Below are positions 13,495-21,021 of a stretch of DNA of 25,375 nt, piece after piece. Position 1 is the first letter of the stretch. Every line of letters begins with the position of its first letter. A program made the position numbers and the translations under genes. The notes beneath the pieces were generated by a model. It made no database searches, was not told the origin of the DNA, and worked only from the letters and a program-made list of their open reading frames with translations. The stretch comes from an uncultured Candidatus Melainabacteria bacterium (GTDB taxonomy: Bacteria > Cyanobacteriota > Vampirovibrionia > Gastranaerophilales > Gastranaerophilaceae), in contig CAKUTL010000019.1 of the NCBI GenBank assembly GCA_934692295.1, positions 1 to 25,375 of the forward strand, written 5' to 3'.

Positions 13495-14295
13495 ATGAAG
13501 ATAGCTTTATGTATAAAACAAGTTCCAGATACGACAGATATTCGTTGGACGGAACATAATACGATTCAAAGAGAAGGGGTTGAGAGTATAATCAATCCTT
13601 TCGACGTTTACGCAACAGAATTTTGCCTAAAAATCAAAGAGCAAAATCCGGATACTGAAATTACTGTTTTCACAATGGGACCTGCTCAAGCAGAATCAAT
13701 GTTACGTAAAGTTATGGCTTTAGGGGTTGATAATGCAGTTTTAATCTCTGATAAAAAATTTGCAGGCTCTGACACCTACGCAACTGGTTTGACAATTTCT
13801 AGAGCTATTAGAACAGCATTGCCCGACTTTGATTTAATCATATGCGGACAATTTGCTGTAGATGGAGATACGGCCCAAACGGGTCCAAATATTGCAAACT
13901 TCCTAAACCTTCCACAAGTTACTTTTGTAAAAGATTTTAAGTCCTTAGAAGGCAAAAATTTAACCATCACAAGAGAGATGGAGGACGGAATTGAAACTGT
14001 CAGAGCGGAATTACCTGCTTTAGTTTGTATTATGCAAAATGATTTTGAACCTCGAAGACCCAAAATCAATGGAATAATTTCTGCCAACAAAAAAGAAATT
14101 AAAACCTTATCAATGGAAAATATCGGATTAACTCCAGAGAAAACAGGAATTAAAGGTTCGCCTACATACGTTAGCAAGGCATTTCGAAATCTAACAACGC
14201 ACAATGCTCAAAAATTTAAAATGAATCTTGCTGACAGTGTTAATCTTTTAGAAGAAAAATTAAAATCTTTGGAGGTTCTAAATAATGCCGAATAA
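13495..14295 (+). CDS. etfB: Electron transfer flavoprotein beta subunit
   Basis: A 266-aa EtfB. The N-terminus MKIALCIKQVPDTTDIRW is the family signature, so the ATG at 13495 is preferred over the TTG (13486) or GTG (13489) upstream. There is no clear Shine-Dalgarno sequence, and the previous stop is 9 bp away, so translation is probably coupled. The nucleotide-binding blocks are VMALGVDNAVLISD, DLIICGQFAVDGDTAQTGP (DGDTAQ at 123-128) and the C-terminal RRPKINGIISANKKEI. The DGDTAQxGP loop is the form seen in electron-bifurcating Etfs, which bind FAD rather than AMP, whereas the plain mitochondrial type has DDDxNQTGQ. The gene overlaps etfA by 11 nt. EtfAB carries electrons between dehydrogenases and other carriers in the cytoplasm. 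Confidence 0.93.
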   Translation: MKIALCIKQVPDTTDIRWTEHNTIQREGVESIINPFDVYATEFCLKIKEQNPDTEITVFTMGPAQAESMLRKVMALGVDNAVLISDKKFAGSDTYATGLTISRAIRTALPDFDLIICGQFAVDGDTAQTGPNIANFLNLPQVTFVKDFKSLEGKNLTITREMEDGIETVRAELPALVCIMQNDFEPRRPKINGIISANKKEIKTLSMENIGLTPEKTGIKGSPTYVSKAFRNLTTHNAQKFKMNLADSVNLLEEKLKSLEVLNNAE

Positions 14296-15289
14296 TGAAA
14301 ACTCTGGAATTTTAATTTATGCACAACTCACAAGAGAAGAATACATTCACACCGTATTTTTTGAACTCGTTGATAAAGCAAAAGAATTAGCTCAAAAACT
14401 CGGTGGAGTTGATGTTGAAGCCGTTTTAATCTCTCGCCCAAATCTAATAAACTCATTCAAAGAATCTTTTCAAAATATGGGATTAAACAAAGTTTATTAT
14501 TTTGAAGCAGAAGAATTAAAAGAATATTCAACAGAATACTACTCAAAATTAATGGTTGACCTTGTTCAAAATATCAAACCGGAAATTTTACTAATTGGAG
14601 CAACGAACCAAGGAAGAGATTTAGCACCAAGAGTAGCAAGTGCATTAGGAACTGGGTTAACAGCTGATTGTACAGGGCTTGATATTAACGAAAAAGGACA
14701 ACTTGCAGCAACTCGTCCAACTTTTGGCGGGCAGCTAATGGCAACGATACTTTGTAAAAATTATCCTCAAATGGCAACAGTTAGACCAAATGTATTCAAG
14801 GTTAACTCAGTATCAGACAGAAAAGAAACAGAATATATTTCCCAACCTGTAAATATATCAGGAATGAAAAAACACGTACAGCTATTATCTTTCAAAAATA
14901 CTGTAGAAAATATTATAAATGATTTGGACAGTGCAAAAATAATTGTTGCAGGAGGGAAAGGACTTAAAAACGCAAAAGGATTTGAATTATTAAAAGATTT
15001 TGCAAATTCAATAGGCGGAACAATTGCAGCAACCAGAGGAGCTGTAGAAATGGGACTTGCTCCACAATCAATTCAAGTCGGTCAAACCGGGAAAACGGTT
15101 CATCCAAAAGTTTATATCGCTTGTGCCATTTCCGGTGCAATTCAACATACCGTTGGAATGACAGGTTCTGATTACATTATTGCAATAAATAACGATGAAA
15201 CAGCACCGATTTTTGAAATAGCAGATTGCGGAATTGTTGGAGATGTTTTTGAAATTTTGCCAGAATTTATCAAACAAAATCAAAAATAA
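14285..15289 (+). CDS. etfA: Electron transfer flavoprotein alpha subunit
   Basis: A 334-aa EtfA, full length. The N-terminal domain has GILIYAQ and LIGATNQGRDLAPRVASALGTG (adenine/FAD-linked loop). The C-terminal FAD-binding domain has KIIVAGGKGLKN, TIAATRGAVEMGLAP, QVGQTGKTVHPKVYIACAISGAIQHTVGM and the final IADCGIVGDVFEILPEF. GGAGG lies 9 nt before the ATG, inside the end of etfB. No acyl-CoA dehydrogenase, FixX or FixC partner is present; the neighbour on the other side is the NfnA-like flavoprotein. A promoter for the next gene begins 15 bp after the stop and no clear terminator is seen. The FAD-binding call is firm; the bifurcation role is inferred. Confidence 0.95.
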   Translation: MPNNENSGILIYAQLTREEYIHTVFFELVDKAKELAQKLGGVDVEAVLISRPNLINSFKESFQNMGLNKVYYFEAEELKEYSTEYYSKLMVDLVQNIKPEILLIGATNQGRDLAPRVASALGTGLTADCTGLDINEKGQLAATRPTFGGQLMATILCKNYPQMATVRPNVFKVNSVSDRKETEYISQPVNISGMKKHVQLLSFKNTVENIINDLDSAKIIVAGGKGLKNAKGFELLKDFANSIGGTIAATRGAVEMGLAPQSIQVGQTGKTVHPKVYIACAISGAIQHTVGMTGSDYIIAINNDETAPIFEIADCGIVGDVFEILPEFIKQNQK

Positions 15290-15304
15290 ATCAATTTTTC
15301 AAAC

Positions 15305-15333
15305 TTGCAACTACAAACTAAAAAAAGTATAAT
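15305..15333 (+). promoter_or_regulatory. Promoter of the double-GNAT gene, leaderless architecture
   Basis: TTGCAA (15305-15310), a 17-bp spacer and a consensus TATAAT (15328-15333), ending 6 nt before the ATG at 15340. The predicted +1 falls at or next to the start codon, and no Shine-Dalgarno sequence is present. Confidence 0.6.
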
Positions 15334-15339
15334 AAAGTT

Positions 15340-16317
15340 ATGATAAAAATAAGAAGATTAACGTGCTTTGACCATCCAAAATTAAAAAAACTTATTTCGT
15401 ATCTCTGCACAGACGACAACGACAAATTAGCAAAATCTTTAGCAGAAGAACCTATAGGTTTTCTTAACGCAATGCTTCCATTGAAGTTAAAATTCAAATC
15501 AGAATCATTTATTTTGATAGACAAACACGAAATTCTTGGACTTATTACGACTGTTCGCACTCCTGGAAATCCGTACAAAATCAACATCACAAGACTAATT
15601 TTTAAAGATAATATGTACGAAATTGGTAAAGGTCTTGTGCGTTTTGTTATGGAAAAATTTGGAGAAAAAGGAGCAACATCATTCACCGTAACAATCGATG
15701 AATGCCACGACGAATTATTTAATCTTTTTATTAATGGATGCGGATTCAGACAATGTGCCTCTGAAACATTATGGAAAATTGAAAGACCAACTCCGCAAAA
15801 GCCACATCTTCATTGGAGGTATGCTCAAAATTCTGATGCAAAACAAATTGCACAAATGTACAATGATGAAGTTTTAAATATCTATAAACCTTCACTTATT
15901 AGAACCCCTCAAGAATTTCAAACACCTATATTTGAAGGGTTTATGGACTATTACAAGACAAGATATTTGATTGAAGAATGCGAAAAAATTCTTGGATATT
16001 TTTCAATTACAACAAGCGATAATCTGAACTATATCTTAGATATTACAACAAATAGCGGTTATGATTTTGAATATTCTGAAATTATAAATGTTATGCTCTG
16101 CGAAATTGCAAGGAAAAAACGTGCATTCTATCCGTTAATCAAACAAAAAAAATATATAAAAAATGCTGACAAATTAGGAGATTACTTAAAATCTCAAAAT
16201 TATACACCAATTCAGACTCAACAAATTTTAGTAAAGGATTACTATAAACCAGTAAAAGAAGAAGCATCAGACTGGAAAGTGTTTATATTAGGTGAAAATC
16301 AAATCACAACTAATTAA
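15340..16317 (+). CDS. Protein with two GNAT-like acetyltransferase domains
   Basis: A 325-aa protein that appears to hold two tandem GNAT folds (about 1-150 and 155-300). The first has IKIRRLTCFDHPKLKKLI at its start, ESFILIDKHEILGLITTVRTPG as the central strands, a helix with IGKGLVRFVMEKFGEKGATS in the acetyl-CoA position, and FINGCGFRQC. The second begins HWRYAQNSDAKQIAQMYNDE and has YLIEECEKILGYFSITTSDN. The pyrophosphate loop (Q/RxxGxG/A) is weak in both (YEIGKGL in the first), so catalytic activity is uncertain. It has its own promoter and an apparently leaderless start. It ends 70 bp before ilvC without a clear terminator and may be co-transcribed with it. Substrate unknown. Confidence 0.65.
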   Translation: MIKIRRLTCFDHPKLKKLISYLCTDDNDKLAKSLAEEPIGFLNAMLPLKLKFKSESFILIDKHEILGLITTVRTPGNPYKINITRLIFKDNMYEIGKGLVRFVMEKFGEKGATSFTVTIDECHDELFNLFINGCGFRQCASETLWKIERPTPQKPHLHWRYAQNSDAKQIAQMYNDEVLNIYKPSLIRTPQEFQTPIFEGFMDYYKTRYLIEECEKILGYFSITTSDNLNYILDITTNSGYDFEYSEIINVMLCEIARKKRAFYPLIKQKKYIKNADKLGDYLKSQNYTPIQTQQILVKDYYKPVKEEASDWKVFILGENQITTN

Positions 16318-16387
16318 TCTCCGACAACTAGCATTAAAATCCTCTTCGTGATACCATAATTGGATAGAAAAAGAAATCGAGGTGGAT

Positions 16388-17413
16388 ATGGATAATCTAA
16401 AAATTTATCTTGATAAAGATATTAATCAAGAACTAATTAAGTCTAAAAAAATTGCAGTAATCGGATTTGGTTCTCAAGGCTATGGACAATCAATGAACCT
16501 TAAAGATTCCGGTTGCGATGTTGTATTAGGTCTTAGATTAGGCGGCAAATCTGACAAAAAAGCAAAAAAATACGGTTTTAAAACAATGACAATTGAAGAC
16601 GCCGTAAAATATGCTGACATTGTTCAAATTCTAATTCCGGATGAATTGCAAGCCGAAGTTTATGAAAAACAAATTAAGCCAAATATGAGAGCTGGACAAT
16701 ATTTAATGTTTTCTCATGGATTTAATATTCACTACAAAAAAATTGTTGCACCTAAAGATATTAATGTAATTATGGTTGCTCCAAAAGGTCCAGGACACAC
16801 AGTAAGAAGTCAATACGTTGAAGGTAAAGGCGTTCCGTCATTGATTGCAATTTACCAAGACCCAACTGGAGATTCTAAAGAAGTTTCTCTATCTTACGCT
16901 TCTGCTATTGGTGCAGGTCGTGCCGGTATTATCGAAACATCATTCAAGGAAGAAACCGAAACAGATTTATTTGGGGAACAAGCCGTAATTTGTGGTGGAG
17001 TTTCTGCTTTAATGAAAGCCGGCTTTGAAGTTTTGACAGAAGCCGGATATTCTCCATATATGGCATATTTTGAAGTTCTTCACGAAATGAAATTAATTAT
17101 TGACCTAGTTAACCAAGGTGGTTTAGCAGATATGAGATATTCAATTTCAAATACTGCTGAATACGGAGATATGACTAGAGGACCTAAAGTTATCGGAGAA
17201 GCATCTAAAAATGCAATGAGAGAAATCTTAAAAGACATTCAATCTGGAAAATTTGCAGATGAATTTACCAATGAAATGCACTCTGGTTGTACAAACTTTA
17301 ACAAATTGAGAAAAGAAAATGCTGAACACCCAATCGAAAAAGTTGGAGAAGAAATTCGTTCTTCTTTTGTTTGGGGTAACGATGACAAAATTATCGATAG
17401 AAACAAAAACTAA
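16388..17413 (+). CDS. ilvC: Ketol-acid reductoisomerase
   Basis: A 341-aa class I (short) KARI, which converts 2-acetolactate to 2,3-dihydroxy-isovalerate in valine/leucine/isoleucine synthesis, with Mg2+ and NAD(P)H. The start is the ATG at 16388, since GAGGTGG lies directly before it; a GTG at 16382 falls inside that site. The Rossmann motif GFGSQG is at 26-31. The cofactor loop reads LRLGGKSDKKA (49-59), where many NADPH enzymes have LRxGSxSxxKA, so a Gly replaces the first Ser and an Asp follows the second. The catalytic domain has ETETDLFGEQAVICGG, YFEVLHEMKLIIDL and SNTAEYGD, including the metal-binding Asp and Glu residues. No ilvB, ilvN or ilvD neighbours are visible. Confidence 0.96.
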   Translation: MDNLKIYLDKDINQELIKSKKIAVIGFGSQGYGQSMNLKDSGCDVVLGLRLGGKSDKKAKKYGFKTMTIEDAVKYADIVQILIPDELQAEVYEKQIKPNMRAGQYLMFSHGFNIHYKKIVAPKDINVIMVAPKGPGHTVRSQYVEGKGVPSLIAIYQDPTGDSKEVSLSYASAIGAGRAGIIETSFKEETETDLFGEQAVICGGVSALMKAGFEVLTEAGYSPYMAYFEVLHEMKLIIDLVNQGGLADMRYSISNTAEYGDMTRGPKVIGEASKNAMREILKDIQSGKFADEFTNEMHSGCTNFNKLRKENAEHPIEKVGEEIRSSFVWGNDDKIIDRNKN

Positions 17414-17452
17414 GAAACGACAATACTTGAAATAATTATAAAGGAATAAAAA

Positions 17453-18295
17453 ATGTTCAATACAGAAGATACATACGAAGTTGTTATATTTTCAATCGGA
17501 GATACAAAAGCGGGTACCAAGATGGGAAAACTACAGCTAAAAAATACAGTAGATAATTCCATTTTAAACTGTATTTTATGGGAAGAAACACTTAACCGAT
17601 TTGACAGTAAAATTTTCAGAACCGGAAATTTAGTGAGAATTGTATCCGCAAGTTTTAATGAAAAATTTAACAATTGTTTAATTTCAGCCCTTGAATTAAT
17701 TAAAGAAGCAAAACTTGGACTGGATAAAAATGAAATAGAACAATATTGGACAAAGTTACAATCTTATATTTCAAGAATAAAAGATGAAAAATTGCACGAT
17801 TTTGTTGCGGGATTATTTGAAAAAAATGCAGAAATTTTTAAAATTATGCCAGCAGCAAAACTTATGCACCACAATTATATCGGAGGACTACTTGTTCACA
17901 CAGTTGAATGTGCAGAATTTGCAGAATTAAATATGAGCAAATTTACGTATAAAGCAAATGAAGATGAAATCTATGCAGCCTGCTTATTGCACGATTTCGG
18001 TAAAATCTTTGAATATACAATTGACACAGAAACCGGATTAATTGATTATGCTCAAGGTTTTAGAGAAGAATGGATTTCTCACTCTCAATACGGTTTTTGT
18101 ATTTGCATGAATGCCGGCTTCAAAAAAATCGCAAAAATGATTGCTGCTCACCACGGAAGAGCTGAATGGGGTGCAATTATTGACTTAGATCAAAAAGATT
18201 TAGAGCCGGAATTATATTTAATTCACTTTATTGATAATCTTTCCGCAAAATTTGGGAAAATCAGCACTAGACAATTAGAAAAGAAAGAGGGTTAG
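17453..18295 (+). CDS. yhaM: YhaM-type 3'-5' exoribonuclease (OB fold plus HD domain)
   Basis: A 280-aa protein. The N-terminal about 85 residues have an OB-fold pattern (GKLQLKNTVDNSILNCILWE, then RTGNLVRIVSASFNEKFNN), as in YhaM. The HD domain follows with HHNYIGGLLVHTVECAEFA, AACLLHDFGKIFEY (His180-Asp181) and HSQYGF, then AAHHGRAEWGA. The HD set looks complete, unlike the HD-GYP protein at 2572. YhaM relatives trim RNA and DNA 3' ends with metal ions. An AAAGGAA site precedes the ATG. The gene follows ilvC by 39 bp, and the next gene starts 3 bp after its stop, indicating an operon. It is slightly shorter than Bacillus YhaM (about 314 aa). Confidence 0.82.
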   Translation: MFNTEDTYEVVIFSIGDTKAGTKMGKLQLKNTVDNSILNCILWEETLNRFDSKIFRTGNLVRIVSASFNEKFNNCLISALELIKEAKLGLDKNEIEQYWTKLQSYISRIKDEKLHDFVAGLFEKNAEIFKIMPAAKLMHHNYIGGLLVHTVECAEFAELNMSKFTYKANEDEIYAACLLHDFGKIFEYTIDTETGLIDYAQGFREEWISHSQYGFCICMNAGFKKIAKMIAAHHGRAEWGAIIDLDQKDLEPELYLIHFIDNLSAKFGKISTRQLEKKEG

Positions 18296-18298
18296 ATA

Positions 18299-18973
18299 TT
18301 GTCTAAACTAACAGAAAAACACCACTACGACGGCACTCTTGTTTGTGTTGAAGGAATCGATGGTTCCGGGAAATCAACCCAATTAGCTTTATTGAGAGAT
18401 TGGCTAAAAGATATTGGAAAAGATGTAATTTATACAGAGTGGAATTCATCTGAATTAATTTCCCAAACAACCAAACTGGCAAAAAAGAAAAATATGCTCT
18501 CTCCAAGAACATTCAGCTTGCTTCACGCCGTAGATTTTGCAGATAGACTAAAACAAGTCATCGCTCCCGCACTAAAAGCAGGATTCATTGTCCTTGCGGA
18601 TAGATATGCTTATACGGCATTTGCAAGAGATGTGGCAAGAGGCGTTGACCCCAATTGGGTTAGAGGAGTCTATGATTTTGCAATAAAACCGGATTTAGCA
18701 GTGTATTTTGATATAGACCCTAAAACCTCTCTCGAAAGAATTTGTTCAAACAGAGCACCTAAATTTTACGAAGCTGGAATGGATTTGAAAATAAGTAATG
18801 ATCCATACGAAAGTTATGTAATTTTTCAATCTAGAGTAATTGAAGAGTATAAAAAAATGCTTGACGAATTTGGAATTGTTAAACTTGATGCGAATGATAC
18901 AATTCACAAAAAACAAGTAGAAATTCGAAAAATGTTAAAAGCAATTCTACAAAATAAAGGAGTTGAAGTTTAA
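18299..18973 (+). CDS. Thymidylate kinase-like protein, first of a tandem pair
   Basis: A 224-aa P-loop kinase of the dTMP kinase family. It starts with TTG at 18299, supported by AGAGGG 8 nt upstream inside the end of the previous gene. The P-loop is GIDGSGKST (19-27). The DR(Y/F) motif is LADRYAYTAFARD (Asp101-Arg102-Tyr103), followed by a PDLAVYFDIDPKTSLERI block, as in Tmk. The usual TREPGGT after strand 2 is replaced by YTEWNSSELIS (Glu47-Trp48). The region after PKTSLERI lacks the classic lid and instead reads CSNRAPKFYEAGMDL. It overlaps the second copy by one base (TAATG). True dTMP phosphorylation is plausible but not certain; another nucleotide may be the substrate. Likely a cytoplasmic homodimer, or a heterodimer with its partner. 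Confidence 0.75.
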   Translation: MSKLTEKHHYDGTLVCVEGIDGSGKSTQLALLRDWLKDIGKDVIYTEWNSSELISQTTKLAKKKNMLSPRTFSLLHAVDFADRLKQVIAPALKAGFIVLADRYAYTAFARDVARGVDPNWVRGVYDFAIKPDLAVYFDIDPKTSLERICSNRAPKFYEAGMDLKISNDPYESYVIFQSRVIEEYKKMLDEFGIVKLDANDTIHKKQVEIRKMLKAILQNKGVEV

Positions 18974-19644
18974 TGGAACAATTCAAAAGAAAACACAAAT
19001 ACAATGGGCTTTTGGTTGTTATTGAAGGAACTGATGGTTCCGGAAAATCCACACAACTTCAACTGCTCAAAAAATCACTACAAGACCAATGCTATGGAGT
19101 GATGGTATCAGAATGGAAAACATCACGACTTATTGCAAACGTAATTGACGATGCGAAAGAAAGAAATCTTTTAAACGCAACAACATACAGTCTTTTATAC
19201 GCCGCAGATTTTGCAGATAGACTAGAAAATCAGATTATACCCGCATTGAAATCTGGATTTGTAGTCCTATTAGATAGGTATTATTACACCGCACTTGCAA
19301 GAGATGTTGTAAGAGGGCAGAATATTGAATGGGTAAAAAACCTTTATGATTACGCCCCAGAACCAGATTTAGTATTCTACCTTGATATGCCTGTTGATAC
19401 TCTTTTGAAAAGAATTATTGGAACAACTGGTTTAGATTTTTACGAAAGTGGGCGAGATGTGGGTTTTTCAACAGACTTTTACAAGAGTTTTGGAATCTAT
19501 CAAAACAAATGCCTTGAACAATATAACCAGATGAAATCAGAGTACGGATTTATCAGTATAGATGGAACAAAATCAATAAATGAAATCCACGAAATTATGT
19601 CAAATGAAGTTCAAAAAATCCTTGATACAGGAATTTTGGATTAA
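18973..19644 (+). CDS. Thymidylate kinase-like protein, second of a tandem pair
   Basis: A 223-aa paralogue of the preceding protein, aligned with it without gaps over the first 110 residues: P-loop GTDGSGKST (19-27), SEWKTSRLI (Glu47-Trp48) where TREPGG would be, DFADRL (79-84) and LLDRYYYTALARD (Asp101-Arg102-Tyr103). Then PDLVFYLDMPVDTLLKRI and FYESGRDVGFSTDFYKSF, matching FYEAGMDL of the first copy. Both proteins therefore share the same non-standard substrate region. Tight overlap with the first copy suggests co-translation. No terminator is evident directly after the stop. The pair probably arose by local duplication; divergence is considerable, so the event is not recent. Confidence 0.75.
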   Translation: MEQFKRKHKYNGLLVVIEGTDGSGKSTQLQLLKKSLQDQCYGVMVSEWKTSRLIANVIDDAKERNLLNATTYSLLYAADFADRLENQIIPALKSGFVVLLDRYYYTALARDVVRGQNIEWVKNLYDYAPEPDLVFYLDMPVDTLLKRIIGTTGLDFYESGRDVGFSTDFYKSFGIYQNKCLEQYNQMKSEYGFISIDGTKSINEIHEIMSNEVQKILDTGILD

Positions 19645-19803
19645 GCACTACAACAAATAAAATCAATACTTTCAGCTCAAATGTTAACAAAATAAATAAA
19701 AATTTACGTTGCGAAACATTTTAAGTCATGGGGCATGGTTTATGATAAATTAAATGTTGTAATAAAGGATGTATTTAGGAATAGTTGAGTAAGGAGATAA
19801 TTA

Positions 19804-20502
19804 ATGTCTGAATACTTGAGCAAAGAAGAGATAAAACAATGGAGAAGCTCATTAGAAAAGATAACATTAGAGGAGTTCGCTGCTAGATTAGGAAAAAAAG
19901 TCGAAGAAAAAAAAGAAACTAACGACCTTATTGACATTGTGCTACACGGAAAACCTGTAGTATCAAATGAACCTGAATGGAATGCGAAGGCTGAAAGACT
20001 TAGTACAATCGCAGATAGAGCATACGAAAAGGAAAAAGAAATTTATATTTCGCCTTTCTCTGCTAAAAATTTGAAACTTGATACAGAAGAAAAACAAGAA
20101 GTAAAAAAAGAATCTAAAACAACTAAAATAACTCAAAAAGCTGAAGTTAAAGAAACAAAACCTGTAACTCATAAAACAGTAAAACCAACAGCTAAAAAGG
20201 CTCCTGCACATAAAGAAATCGCTAAAGCTACAAAAGCAGTTATGTCTGAAGAAAAAACAGGTGATATTGTTAGAGATGAAGTTAGAGTTGTATTCAAAAA
20301 AGCTTTGACTGATAGAGAACAAAAAGTATTTGATTATTTTGCAGCTCACAAAAATAAAATCGTTTATGCAAAAGATTTAGCATCTCTACTTGAACTTCCA
20401 AGAGATTATGTTTACAAATACATCAAAAATCTAAGAGCAAAAATTGAAGGCGAATCTCTTAAAAATGCCGATAAAGGCGGATTTGTTCTAACAATCGATT
20501 AA
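19804..20502 (+). CDS. Winged-helix protein with Lys/Thr-rich linker
   Basis: A 232-aa protein I cannot assign to a named family. Residues 1-80 are helical and charged (SKEEIKQWRSSLEKITLEEF). Residues 97-150 are a disordered, basic Lys/Thr/Ala/Pro stretch (KTVKPTAKKAPAHK), like histone-type or nucleoid-protein tails. Residues 165-231 look like an OmpR-type winged helix: LTDREQKVFDYFAAHKNKIV, YAKDLASLLELPRDYVYKYI, KNLRAKIE, then GGFVLTI as the wing. There is no receiver domain. It is thus likely a DNA-binding protein, perhaps a chromosome-associated or one-component regulator. AAGGAG lies 8 nt before the ATG. It is monocistronic, with 159 bp of upstream DNA and a strong terminator after. Confidence 0.7.
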   Translation: MSEYLSKEEIKQWRSSLEKITLEEFAARLGKKVEEKKETNDLIDIVLHGKPVVSNEPEWNAKAERLSTIADRAYEKEKEIYISPFSAKNLKLDTEEKQEVKKESKTTKITQKAEVKETKPVTHKTVKPTAKKAPAHKEIAKATKAVMSEEKTGDIVRDEVRVVFKKALTDREQKVFDYFAAHKNKIVYAKDLASLLELPRDYVYKYIKNLRAKIEGESLKNADKGGFVLTID

Positions 20503-20526
20503 TTATTCTAAAAACTATATACAACT

Positions 20527-20560
20527 AAAAAACCTCTTAGATAATACTAAGAGGTTTTTA
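20527..20560. terminator. Bidirectional terminator after the winged-helix gene
   Basis: A 13-bp stem AAAAACCTCTTAG / CTAAGAGGTTTTT with an ATAATA loop, between convergent genes. Confidence 0.85.
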
Positions 20561-20577
20561 AATTAATAAAAATAACA

Positions 20578-20946
20578 TTATTTTATTTCAACTTTTGCAC
20601 CGACAAACTCTAATGCTTTTTTAGTTAAATCGGCTTCTTTATCAGAAATAGAAGTCATAAAAGTTGTTGGAATAAATTCAATAACTTTTTTAGCATCTGC
20701 ATATCCAAGTCCTGTAATTTGACGCAAGGTAGCCATTACAGTAGCCTTATTTGCCCCTGCATCCAATAAAACTAATGAATTTTTACCTGTACCCTTATTT
20801 ATTACCGGAGGTTTTTCAACACGAATAGAATTTTTAGAAATAAAAATTTTATCCATATCTATATTATATTTTTTCTTCAAAAACTCACGTGCAATCATAA
20901 TAACCATCATCGCAATCGCACATATTAAAAGAGTCGGATCTATCAT
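20578..20946 (-). CDS. Membrane-anchored L7/L12 C-terminal-domain protein
   Basis: A 122-aa protein with two parts. Residues 4-19 are a hydrophobic helix (PTLLICAIAMMVIMIA) followed by basic residues, so an N-terminal membrane anchor with the rest in the cytoplasm is likely. Residues 57-122 match the C-terminal domain of ribosomal protein L7/L12: LLDAGANKATVMATLRQITG, LGYADAKKVIE and KKALEFVGAKVEIK. The true rplL, 1 kb away, has LTGLGLKEAKDLVESAPKAV and KKTLEAAGAVVEIK at the same places. The L7/L12 N-terminal domain that binds L10 is absent, so it cannot be a normal stalk protein. In the ribosome, this CTD recruits translational GTPases. GAGGG precedes the ATG. Function unknown; membrane recruitment of a GTPase or of ribosomes is a guess. 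Confidence 0.8.
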   Translation of the reverse strand: MIDPTLLICAIAMMVIMIAREFLKKKYNIDMDKIFISKNSIRVEKPPVINKGTGKNSLVLLDAGANKATVMATLRQITGLGYADAKKVIEFIPTTFMTSISDKEADLTKKALEFVGAKVEIK

Positions 20947-20973
20947 ATAAAGCCCTCATTTAAAATTATTAAT

Positions 20974-20992
20974 GGGCGGTAATTAACCGCCC
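20974..20992 (-). terminator. Hairpin after the pilin fragment
   Basis: A 7-bp GC-rich stem GGGCGGT / ACCGCCC with an AATTA loop. On the minus strand it is followed by ATTAATAATTTTA, a weak T tract. It lies 30 bp after the stop of the pilin fragment. Confidence 0.5.
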
Positions 20993-21021
20993 ACTAATAA
21001 TATCATATTATATTTTGAAAA

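Noticed and set aside
13776..14204. A 142-aa minus-strand frame inside etfB
   Set aside because: Antisense shadow of a clear etfB gene.
19963..20349. A 128-aa minus-strand frame rich in Phe and Cys
   Set aside because: Antisense of the Lys-rich linker of the winged-helix gene; Phe arises from AAA/GAA runs.
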